From the NCBI RefSeq assembly GCF_021917145.1, contig NC_061066.1:9916803-9980802 (forward strand): a stretch of DNA of 64,000 nucleotides. Direction: 5' to 3'. Under the pieces are notes generated by a model, which was not told where the DNA came from, ran no database searches, and saw only the letters and a program-made list of their open reading frames with translations. A program made the translations under genes and the position numbers. Below, piece after piece: positions 46,001 through 56,200 of this stretch; position 1 is the first letter of the stretch; each line of letters starts with the position of its first letter. The DNA is from Hypomesus transpacificus (Eukaryota > Chordata > Actinopteri > Osmeriformes > Osmeridae).

Positions 46001-48203
46001 TTAAGGTTCAAATGCAGTTCTATGGGCGTATGTGAAGCCCTCTGTGACATTGCTTGTAAAAGGGGCTATACAAATACATTTGATTTGTGAGTGTGTCTTT
46101 GCAGACTTGCTCCTATGACAGTGTTGCTATTGAAAGACATTACCAACACAACACCCAGGGTCAGCTCCGTTTCAAAGCTGGGAGATTCCACTACACTCTG
46201 GACTTCACAGGTACACACAGCACACATGGAAGAGGACACACACAGACACCTGTACGTACAACACATCTATGAATATCAGGGTCCTGTTTGGTGGTACTCA
46301 CATGGGCGATAGACGTTGGTAATCCAGACAGAGGTTTCTTCCTTTGAATGAAAGATCTTGTGTTCCTCTGGTCTGTGTGGTGTAGGAATGTTCCAGACCA
46401 ACGTCTCCACCGGGACGTGCAGAGCGGTGAGGAGGACCCAGGGACACCTGCAAGCCACCCGGTAGTCAACATCCCATAATAACACCAACACGTCCATTGG
46501 TAACACTGTAGCGATGTTTACTGTATGTGTTGGTGGGACATGCTAGAATGGGAAGGTCTAAACTAAACACAGGTATTTAAGGACCTTTTACAAGACAGGC
46601 TCCCAAAAGCTGATGGCTGAGAGCTGTTGTTCCACAGGGCCGGTCCTCGATGGCACTTCAGAGACATGGATGGAACGTGGCGCGAGTATAGCAAGGTGAG
46701 ATCTACCTCCTACCTGTAGTGGGCAGGTGGGGCGGAGGGATATGGGATGATGAGAGGTGTGTTACTGATCGCAGAATGCCTGGTTGCTGAGATGTGGTTA
46801 CTTTACACCGTGTCTGGTAAATACAGCCCGTTCCATGGCTCTGAACATTGAAATACTATACACTTCTGAGCTTTAAATATCTGGTGTACTTCTATATGCA
46901 CTGTGTGCTGGTTTGGATGAAAGCTAGATGAAAAAAGTATGTGTGTGTGTGGTGCAGAGTGGCGGCTGCAGTGTGTCCAGCCAGGACATAGAGATCAGCT
47001 ACCAGCAAGATTCTGGAGGCACCCTCACCTTCACCACCAGGACCTCCACATACCAGCTCTGCTTCTCAAGTAGGTCACCTCCACATACCAGCTCTGCTTC
47101 TCAGGTAGGTCACCTCCACATACCAGCTATGCTTCTCAAGTAGCTCACCTCCACATACCAGCTCTACTTCTCAGGTAGGTCACCTCCACATACCAGCTCT
47201 GCTTCTCAGGTAGGTCACCTCCACATACCAGCTCTGCTTCTCAGTTAGGTCACCTCCACATACCAGCTCTGTTTCTCAGGTAGGTCACCTCTACATACCA
47301 GCTCTGCTTCTCAGGTAGGTCACCTCCACATACCAGCTCTGCTTCTCAGGTAGGTCACCTCCACATACCAGCTCTGCTCAGGTAGGTCACCTCCACATAC
47401 CAGCTCTGCTTCTCAAGTTGCTCACCTCCACATACCAGCTCTACTTCTCAGGTAGGTCACCTCCACATACCAGCTCTGCTTCTCAAGTAGCTCACCTCCA
47501 CATACCAGCTCTACTTCTCAGGTAGGTCACCTCCACATACCAGCTCTGCTTCTCAGTTAGGTCACCTACACATACCAGCTCTAATTCTCAGGTAGGTCAC
47601 CTCCACATACCAGCTCTGCTCAGGTAGGTCACCTCCACATACCAGCTCTGCTCAGGTAGGTCACCTTGGCATTTTTGACCTTCTTTTGATATATATGTAT
47701 TTGTCCTTTTGCCACCCTTTTTTCTTTTTACCTTTCTCACACACACAATGAAAGGAGAGCAGAAAGGAGAGCAGAAAAGCCTAAAACAGAGCTGAGTAAA
47801 GCATAGCAGAGTACAATAGAGTATTTATCAAGTACTTATCAATGATGCAAACCTTTTTGGGGAAAATATTCTTCTTCTTGCCTTCTGCCTTGCTCCATGG
47901 TAGCTTCGTAGACATTGATCATGCCACCAAATATAAACATCTAAGTAACATGCCTGGTTTGAAAATGTAATAAGAATAAATAGTGAAGTAAAGTAATGAT
48001 AAGAGAAATCGACTTAAGTGCAGTAACAGCGTATTTGTACTTCGTTACTTCCCAGCTCTGCTTCTCAGGTAGGTCACCTCAGGTAGGTCACCTCCGCTTG
48101 CCAGCTGTGTTTCTCAGGAACACGTATGTTGTCGTCCACAGCCATGACCCAGAGGAACCTTTCCACCAATACCACCAGAGCTGTTCAACGTCTCGACCAA
48201 TGA
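43039..48203 (+). CDS. Tetra-WWE protein without a PARP domain (gene 2)
   Basis: Paralogue of gene 1. Clear coding segments: 43039-43168, 43345-43489, 43789-43894, 44714-44801, 45400-45487, 46105-46210, 46386-46461, 46638-46695, 46958-47069 and 48142-48203 (TGA); phases agree, about 323 residues. WWE1: HFEWQLFEDQSWLRIANQ to VYIDFDRM. WWE2: VGWYFRDDRLWCEYG to YCVDFSAMNQTN, RKVRRRP. WWE3: VVWEYMGEEGVWMEYQAY to HYTLDFTGMFQTN, AVRR. WWE4: PRWHFRDMDGTWREYSK to YQLCFSTMTQRN, AVQRLDQ. The Trp, Trp, Glu, Tyr and Arg positions of the fold are kept. The first exon enters at phase 1, so an upstream coding exon is missing; 42785-42842 (MPPNKLLGSAIDN) would fit the phase but its donor is weak. No CCCH finger was found upstream. 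The poly(A) signal is AATAAA at 48338-48343. I infer a poly-ADP-ribose-binding adaptor. Confidence 0.8.
43186..43316 (+). repeat. 15-bp minisatellite (CTCACCTCTCCTGTC)
   Basis: About nine near-perfect copies between WWE gene 2 exons, starting about 18 bp after the donor at 43169. Confidence 0.92.
43612..43755 (+). repeat. 22-bp pyrimidine minisatellite
   Basis: About six copies of CACTCTTCCCCTCCTCTCCT before the acceptor at 43788; together they form a long polypyrimidine tract. Confidence 0.88.
43924..44440. mobile_element. hAT-type non-autonomous element (MITE)
   Basis: Left end CAGGGGCGGACTGG; right end CCAGTCCGTCCCTG (its complement with one mismatch). The 8-bp flanks GGGTCAGG and GGGTCGGG differ at one base, the hAT target-duplication size. 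Length is 517 bp with no transposase frame. It lies in an intron of WWE gene 2. Confidence 0.75.
44520..44640 (-). mobile_element. SINE 3' part, minus orientation
   Basis: Read on the minus strand: GTCCTTGGGCAAGGCACTTC body, then AAATCACTCTGGATAAGAGC and ATCTGCTAAATGACTAAATG tail, as in the copy at 26412-26610. Confidence 0.7.
44836..45215 (-). mobile_element. L2 3' UTR fragment in WWE gene 2
   Basis: CATTTATTCATTTAGCAGAC, AGCGACTTCCAAGAGAGAGC and GTCATTGTGATCCTGGAGGA match the 3' UTR of the L2 copies at 26320 and 37694. It is followed by a short CTTCCTCCTTCCTGTCTA tandem to 45300. Confidence 0.8.
45560..45963 (+). repeat. About 32-bp GT-rich minisatellite
   Basis: About a dozen copies of GGGTTAGGACCATGTGGTGT plus a variable GTGTGGTGTGCA end. 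Confidence 0.9.
45996..46090 (-). mobile_element. Interspersed repeat related to 19204-19310
   Basis: On the minus strand it ends in ATTTGTATAGCCCC and contains AGAGGGCTTCACATACGCCC. It lies just before the acceptor at 46104. Confidence 0.5.
47035..47665 (+). repeat. 35-bp minisatellite copied from an exon end plus its donor (WWE gene 2)
   Basis: About 17 copies of GTAGGTCACCTCCACATACC plus AGCTCTGCTTCTCAG. The segment CCACATACCAGCTCTGCTTC is the 3' end of exon 46958-47069, and GTAGGT is its donor. Two or three degenerate copies recur near 48045-48115. Each unit offers a potential 5' splice site. Confidence 0.93.
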
Positions 48204-50292
48204 CTGCCTCCGATACTGACCGGTCACTGAAGGGAGAATCCCAAACTGCCGACAACTGAGAACCTCCCAATTATTATGTTTAATGTTTACCTTAAATCTG
48301 ACATGGTTCTCCAAGACTGGAAATACCATCAATACAAAATAAAATTGTTTACATAATATTTTGAATGGACTGATGTTGTAGTTCTCTTCAACCTGAGGAA
48401 AGTCAGAGCTGCTGAGCTCCTCCCCACCTTCTGAACACATGGGAGGTGGACATGAGTGTCCTGTCTGAAGACGTGTCTCTCTCTGATCTTCTAAAAACTG
48501 AAACACACACACATCACATAGAATATTTGACTGTATTTTCATATATATATTTACATATTTGTCATGTGATGAGCTGAGAACACCCAGTGACACAAAGACA
48601 GCAGGACCTAGAGGAGCCAGCAGGACATCAACACATGAGCCAGAGCCAGGGTCATAGGTCACCCCCCCCCCCCCCCCCCCCCCCCAGCTCAGGGTCGTAG
48701 GTCACACACCCCCAGCCCGTGGAAACAGCTCATAACATTGAGGCAAATTAAAGGTGCATCGAAAAAATAATCTACAACGCTTTCCTTCACTTTAACTCAA
48801 ACAGTTGGGTAAGACGATACAGTAAAAACACACAGCAGACAAACCCCTTGTTGAACCCCTCCTCAACCCTCCTCTCGCCAGGGGGAACACCTCCATAGGG
48901 CACAGCCCCCCCTCCCCCACTCCCCCTCCTCATGTAATATTGCACACCCCTCCTCTAAGGCCTCACTATCACCCTAGAACACCAGGCAGGTGCCCTTCAT
49001 CACCAGGCAGGTGCCCTTCATCATCCTAGGACACCAGGCAGGTGCCCTTCATCACCTCAGGTAACATCCCAGATGTGACATGAGGTGTCTGCTAGCAGCA
49101 GACACCCAGACACACCTGGCGTTTCCCCCCAACAGAGGGATACCTAGCGCTCTAAACTTTGCCAGAGACACTCCCTTTAGAAACACTTATATTTATATAT
49201 AAGATATATTTTTTGTTTACTCATGTCACCAAGAATGTTTGGTCCCTTTTAGACACAAAAAACCCCCCAACCTAAGTACAGAAAAAGAGCAACCTTATTA
49301 TTATTACATGATTTCAGACAATTAGTGAACAGGTTAAAAAGCATTGTTTCAACAGCGCAGGTAGGGTCGATGCATGGAATAAAATCATTGTAAGTCAATA
49401 AGTTAATTGATACGTGGTTTGTAAGTAACATGGAGAATTGCACATACGAACTGTAATCGACCCTTTCTTGTTGTCCATCTAACAGGAAGAGGGAGAGGAA
49501 GAAGATCTAAGAGGAGCTACAGATTCGATTTCCACTTAGTTCATCAACAGGAGATCTGGTTCTGTTCCCGACTGTCTCACACACACCCTCTCTGGCTACA
49601 CACACACACACACCAACACACACACCCTCTCTCTGGCTACACACACACACCTCCGTCTGCGTATCTGGAATGATATCACAAGCAACTTGTGTGAGAATGA
49701 GAAGCAGGACTCACACCCAGGACCAAGGGACCGAAGAGATAGGGAGCTAGAAAGAGAGAAAGGAATGGAGTTATAGAAAGAGAGTGGGATAGAAAGAAAG
49801 AAAAGTGAGAGATACAGGGAGAAGGAAGGATCAGGACCCATACAGGAGGAACTCAGGATCCAATCAAGCCCACCATGTTGCTCTGACATCACTGACAGTC
49901 TGCTGTACAGACAGGCTGGAAGGAATCCCACCCCAGACAGCATACTATGTTAACTCAGATCATCTATGAGTCAATAAATGTTTTAAATTGGTTTGTTTTC
50001 ACTTCCTGCTTTGACTGTGCCCAGTAGTAACTGATCCCACTCCCTGGCCACGCCCATATGTCTTCAGTAAGAAAAGAGTTTTTAAGTTCCAGCCAATCAA
50101 GATTGAAGACACTACCACAGTTCCAAAAGATCTGGATTAAAGACACAATCAAGTAACTTCCTTTGTTGGATGTTGTCATGGTTACATCCAGATTGTTGTA
50201 ACTTCCTCCTGGGTCCACCTGGGGCTCAAACAGCATGTGTTCCCTGGAGGACATTGTTCTATGATTGGATGGAGGGATGCAGGGATGTGATT
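48204..50292. other. Convergent 3' region of WWE gene 2 and scyl2
   Basis: Holds the WWE gene 2 3' UTR with AATAAA at 48338-48343, a poly-C tract at 48663-48685, a triplicated ACACCAGGCAGGTGCCCTTC near 48980-49045, and CA tracts near 49600. The scyl2 3' UTR must lie in the right-hand part. No other gene is recognised. Confidence 0.55.
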
Positions 50293-53200
50293 CTAGCCAA
50301 ACAGGTCTTTCAGATCGTTGTTGACAGAGGTGCTTTGTTTCAATCCACCTTGCATCCCGGAGGGGGCAGCCGAGGGTGGGGCAAAGTTCTGGGGGCTGAA
50401 GAAAGGGTTGGCCTGCATGCCAAAGCTGCTGCCCCCCCCCATTGTGAGTGGCGCAGGCTGCATGGGGGCGGGAGAGGGCTGGACCGTACCAAACTGGCCC
50501 AGCCAGGGGGTGCCGGCCACGGGGGCGGGCTTGGGCCCCATTTGGTTGAGGCTGACTTTGGGCTTGTTGGGTGTGAAGAGGGAGTCCAGGGCAGACATGT
50601 CGGGGGTCCTCCCGGGGGGCCCACAGGGGGTCTGGGTTAGGGAGCTGAAGTTGGGGGTGCTGGTGGTGGTGGCCATGCCTCCGTACAGGCTGGGTCCAGG
50701 GGGCCGCATGGCCAGGCCCAGGCCCCCAACTGGGAAGCCCACAGCAGGGTTGAAGCCGTTGGTGATGGAGGGGGGCCTGGAGGAGGGGAAGGCAGGCATG
50801 GGGCTGGTCTGCAGGGGGCCCGGCCGGGGGGAGGGGGACAGCGACAGGCTGCCCAGGGAGGGCATGCTGGCCAGCAGGCTGCTGCTCAGGTCTTTAGCCT
50901 GTGGGAAACACAGGGCAGGGAGGCACATCTGTATCACATGTGTGTGTGGTCACCTGTGAGGTGGGGGGGGGGGGGGGTACCTGTGAGGTGGGGGGGGGGG
51001 TGTGGTTACCTGTGAGGTGGGGGGGGTGTGGTTACCTGTGAGGTGGGGGGGGGTGGTTACCTGTGAGGTGGGGGGGTGTGGTTACCTGTGAGGTGGGGGG
51101 GGGGGTGGTTACCTGTGAGGTGGGGGGGTGTGGTTACCTGTGAGGTGGGGGGGGTGGTTACCTGTGAGGTGGGGGGGGTGTGGTTACCTGTGAGGTGGGG
51201 GGGGTGGTTACCTGTGAGGTGGGGGGGTGTGGTTACCTGTGAGGTGGGGGGGGGGTGGTTACCTGTGAGGTGGGGGGTGTGTGGTTACCTGTGAGGTGGG
51301 GGGGGGTGGTTACCTGTGAGGTGGGGGGGGTGTGGTTACCTGTGAGGTGGGGGGGTGTGGTTACCTGTGAGGTGGGTGGGTGTGGTTACCTGTGAGGTGG
51401 GGGGGTGTGGTTACCTGTGAGGTGGGTGGGTGTGGTTACCTGTGAGGTGGGGGGGGGTGTGGTTACCTGTGAGGTGGGGGGGGGTGTGGTTACCTGTGAG
51501 GTGGGGGGGGGGGTGGTTACCTGTGAGGTGGGGGGGGTGTGGTTACCTGTGAGGTGGGGGGGTGGTTACCTGTGAGGTGGGGGGGGTGTGGTTACCTGTG
51601 AGGTGGGGGGGTGTGGTTACCTGTGAGGTGGGTGGGTGTGGTTACCTGTGAGGTGGGGGGGTGTGGTTACCTGTGAGGTGGGGGGGGGGGGTGGTTACCT
51701 GTGAGGTGGGGGGGTGTGGTTACCTGTGAGGTGGGGGGGGTGGTTACCTGTGAGGTGGGGGGGGTGTGGTTACCTGTGAGGTGGGGGGGGTGGTTACCTG
51801 TGAGGTGGGGGGGTGTGGTTACCTGTGAGGTGGGGGGGGGGTGGTTACCTGTGAGGTGGGGGGTGTGTGGTTACCTGTGAGGTGGGGGGGGTGGTTACCT
51901 GTGAGGTGGGGGGGGTGTGGTTACCTGTGAGGTGGGGGGGTGTGGTTACCTGTGAGGTGGGTGGGTGTGGTTACCTGTGAGGTGGGGGGGTGTGGTTACC
52001 TGTGAGGTGGGTGGGTGTGGTTACCTGTGAGGTGGGGGGGGGTGTGGTTACCTGTGAGGTGGGGGGGGGTGTGGTTACCTGTGAGGTGGGGGGGGGGGGT
52101 GGTTACCTGTGAGGTGGGGGGGGTGTGGTTACCTGTGAGGTGGGGGGGTGGTTACCTGTGAGGTGGGGGGGGTGTGGTTACCTGTGAGGTGGGGGGGTGT
52201 GGTTACCTGTGAGGTGGGTGGGTGTGGTTACCTGTGAGGTGGGGGGGTGTGGTTACCTGTGAGGTGGGGGGGGGGTGGTTACCTGTGAGGTGGGGGGGGG
52301 GGTGGTTACCTGTGAGGTGGGGGGGTGGTTACCTGTGAGGTGGGGGGGTGTGGTTACCTGTGAGGTGGGGGGGGGGTGGTTACCTGTGAGGTGGGGGGGT
52401 GGTTACCTGTGAGGTGGGGGGGTGTGGTTACCTGTGAGGTGGGGGGGTGGTTACCTGTGAGGTGGGGGGGTGTGGTTACCTGTGAGGTGGGGGGGTGTGG
52501 TTACCTGTGAGGTGTGGGGGGGGGGGGGGGTTACCTGTGAGGTGGGGGGGGGTGGTTACCTGTGAGGTGGGGGGGTGTGGTTACCTGTGAGGTGGGGGGG
52601 GGTGGTTACCTGTGAGGTGGGGGGGGTGTGGTTACCTGTGAGGTGGGGGGGGTGGTTACCTGTGAGGTGGGGGGGTGTGGTTACCTGTGAGGTGGGGGGG
52701 TGTGGTTACCTGTGAGGTGGGTGGGTGTGGTTACCTGTGAGGTGGGGGGGTGTGGTTACCTGTGAGGTGGGTGGGTGTGGTTACCTGTGAGGTGGGGGGG
52801 TGTGTGGTACCTGTGAGGTAAGGGAGGGTGTGGTTACCTGTGAGGTGGGGGGGGGGTGGTTACCTGTGAGGTGGGTGTGTGTGGTACCTGTGAGTTGGGG
52901 GTGTGGTTACCTGTGAGGTGGGTGGGTGTGGAACCTGTGAGTTGGGGGGGGTGTGGTACCTGTGAGGTGGGGGGGGTGTGGTTACCTGTGAGGATGGTGT
53001 GTGTGGTACCTGTGAGTTGGGGGTGTCTGGGGTGACGGTCTGGGGGTTGAGGGGCTTCTGGCTCCTCAGCTTGGCTGCCTGCTCCTGCTCCTTAGCTAGA
53101 CGCTGCTTCTCCTCCAGGGTCAGGGACATCTAGGGTGAGGGGGGAGAGAGAGGTTTAGAAACCAGGACAGCAGGTATTGGAGCAGTATAAGGTCCATGCA

Positions 53201-56200
53201 GGTTTGGGCTAGAGTACAGGAGGGGGTAGGGCTGTGAGGGTTAGGGCCAGGCAGGGTTAGTGTTAGGCAGGATAGTCTTACTCTGTTGGGCTGTGACGCT
53301 GGAGCAGAAGAGCCGTTCTCACGGCCGTTGACCCCCGCTGCTCCGAAGAAGTCGTCCATCTGAGCAACACATGGGCCTATCAGTGCACACTTCACACCAC
53401 ACACATACCCAGTCTAGAATGAACACACGTAAGGGCTGCCACTGTTGTCATGGCAACAGCCTCTCACCTGGTTGCCAGGGCTTGGAGTGCTCTTGGTCTG
53501 TTCTGATTGGTTCCCCTGGTTGGAGATATTCAGACTCCTGAGGATGATAGGACACAGGTGTCAACACACACACACCTGACCTGCACACACACACACATAC
53601 CTGGCCTGCACACACACACCTGCATAGTATACACACACCTGCACACACCAGACCTGCACACACCTGGCCTGCACACACCTGACCTGCACACACCTGACCT
53701 GCACACACCTGACCTGCACACACCTGACCTGCACACACCTGACCTGCACACACCTGGCCTGCACACACCTGACCTGCACACACCTGACCTGCACACACCG
53801 GACCTGCACACACAGACAGTGTTGCTAAGTTGTGAGTGATGTGTTGGTACCTCTGCTGCTCTTGCATGGCGTGGAGCTGCTCCAGCTTGGTCTTATGCTC
53901 CGCCTCCATACGACTCAGCATCTCCCTGATCACCAGCATGAACGAGTTGAACTGAACACAGAGGAGGTGGAGGTTAGTTACCTGGCTGGGGTACTGAGAT
54001 GGAGGTTAGCTACCTGGCTGAGGTACTGAGATGGAGGTTAGCTACCTGGCTGGGGTACTGAGATGGAGGTTAGCTACCTGGCTGGGGTACTGAGATGGAG
54101 GTTAGCTACCTGGCTGAGGTACTGAGCTGGAGGTTAGCTACCTGGCTGAGGTACTGAGATGGAGGTTAACTACTTGGCTGGGGTACTGAGATGGAGGTTA
54201 GCTACCAGGCTGGGGTACTGAGATGGAGGTTAGCTACCTGGCTGAGGTACTGAGATGGAGGTTAACTACTTGGCTGGGGTACTGAGATGGAGGTTAGCTA
54301 CCTGGCTGAGGTACTGAGATGGAGGTTAGCTACCTGGCTGGGGTACTGAGATGGAGGTTAGCTACCTGGCTGGGGTACTGAGATGGAGGTTAGCTACCTG
54401 GCTGAGGTACTGAGATTGAGGTTAGCTACCTGGCTGAGGTACTGAGATGGAGGTTAGCTACCTGGCTGGGGTACTGAGATGGAGGTTAGCTACCTGGCTG
54501 AGGTTGAGGTTGTTGTCAATGCTGAGGGACACCAGGTGAGGGAGACTCTTGGCAGCAAGGTGCTCTTTGGGAATCCCCAGCTTCTTGTGTGTGAAGGTGC
54601 ACTTGTAAATACCTGGAGGGAACAGTCCAGATCAACCAGCTTCTCTATGTTCACACAGTCCAGATCAACCAGCTTCTCAATGTTCACACAGTCCAGATCA
54701 ACCAGCTTCTCAAACTTCACCCAGTCCCCCACGGTGCATCTGCCCGGCCTACGTACCCAGGATCCCCATGAGCACGGCAGGCTCCCTGGAGGGGATCTGC
54801 TGCAGGAAGGGGAGCACTTCGTCTATCACAAACCACTTATCCAGATACTCCAGAATCTTCCCCAGGCACACCAGGGAGTTGACACGCACCTACACACATG
54901 GGATAATTATACACACACACACCATTAAAGACAGCCTGCACCTGGTTTAAAACGTGCAAGAACAGAATGAGCAGAGAATGTGCCATCTGAGGGGGAGGGC
55001 GACTGACGGCCAGGGAGGACGTCTGCAGGCAGGCTGATTTGATCCGAGGAATGAGAGAGTTCTTCATGGAGGGGTAGTCGATCAGGTTGGCGAAGGTGGG
55101 GATGATGTTGAGACACAGTTCCTGGAGAGGGAACACGCATCAGATCAGCCCAGGGCACACAGCTGCCAGCTGGCTCGGACAGGGTTACGGGGTTTCGGGT
55201 TATTATAAAATGTGTAGGCTAGGCATAGCTAGGCTAGGTGTAGGCGTAGCTGGTCAAGCTAGGTGTAGGTATAGCTAACTTAGGTGTAGGTATAACTAGG
55301 CTAGGCATAAGTGTAGCTAGGTTAGGCTAGGCATACGTGTAGCTAGGCTATGCACCTGTATCTGTATGGACGGAGCCTCCAGGGCCCGGTACACCATGGG
55401 CAGCACACTGCTCTTGATGTCCTCAGCTGGGGTCTTGGTCAGAAGAAGATCCATCTTCTGGAGGAAGATCAGCAGGATCTGGAGACACACGCACACACAC
55501 AGTCAACATGGAGGACAGAGAAACACACACCGTCAACATGGAAGACACGCACACAGAGAGAGTTCAATTAAATATGACTTTCACTGAGGTGAATGGAGTA
55601 GTAGTGGGTATAGGAAGCTGTGTGTAATGTTAGAGTAACACTTCAGACAAACACAGCTACTGGCATACCACTCACCATGTTGCTCGCCTGCAGCATGGGA
55701 AGAAGGAAAGAGAGAGGAGGGAGGGGAGAGAGAGATAGATAGATAAAGGGAAAGAGACTGACACCTAGTCAAGCCCCTAGTCAAGCCCCTTAACCCAGGT
55801 TAGGCCATTGCCAATTATGATAAGTTCTTCCTTCGCGCATAATCATTGACATGTTTGTGCTAGCAAACTGATGTGTGCGCGTGCATGTGTGCGTGCATGT
55901 GTGCGTGCATGTGTGCGTGCATGCATGTGTACCTGGACAGGCTCCTGCTGTTTGAAGACGGGGGTGAGGTCTGGGAGGATGAGTCTGACATACTCCTCCT
56001 TGCTGCACTCCTCCGCTATGAGAAGCACGTTGGGGAGGATGAAGGGAACCATGTCTGGGTTCACAAACTCAGAGGTGAGAGCTGGCAGGATACGATACAC
56101 CACCACCCTCTGAAGGGAGGAGAGATGGAGGGAGGAGGAGACAGGGAGAAAGTAGGAGAGTTGTGAGGAAACATGACAGAAATAAAACTAAAAACATGAC

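Noticed and set aside
34885..48203. Genes 1 and 2 as one single gene
   Set aside because: Gene 1 has a stop at 41444 and AATAAA at 42117, and gene 2 has its own upstream ISRE-type site and restarts with a WWE1-type exon paralogous to gene 1 exon 4.
50946..52998. Regular repeats as a CRISPR-like array
   Set aside because: There are no unique spacers, unit length varies, and the context is a vertebrate intron.
53448..53939. 163-residue minus-strand frame with repeated Cys-Ala-Gly-Gln-Val
   Set aside because: It joins a real scyl2 exon to a 15-bp minisatellite in the intron; the exon ends at a clear donor at 53850.
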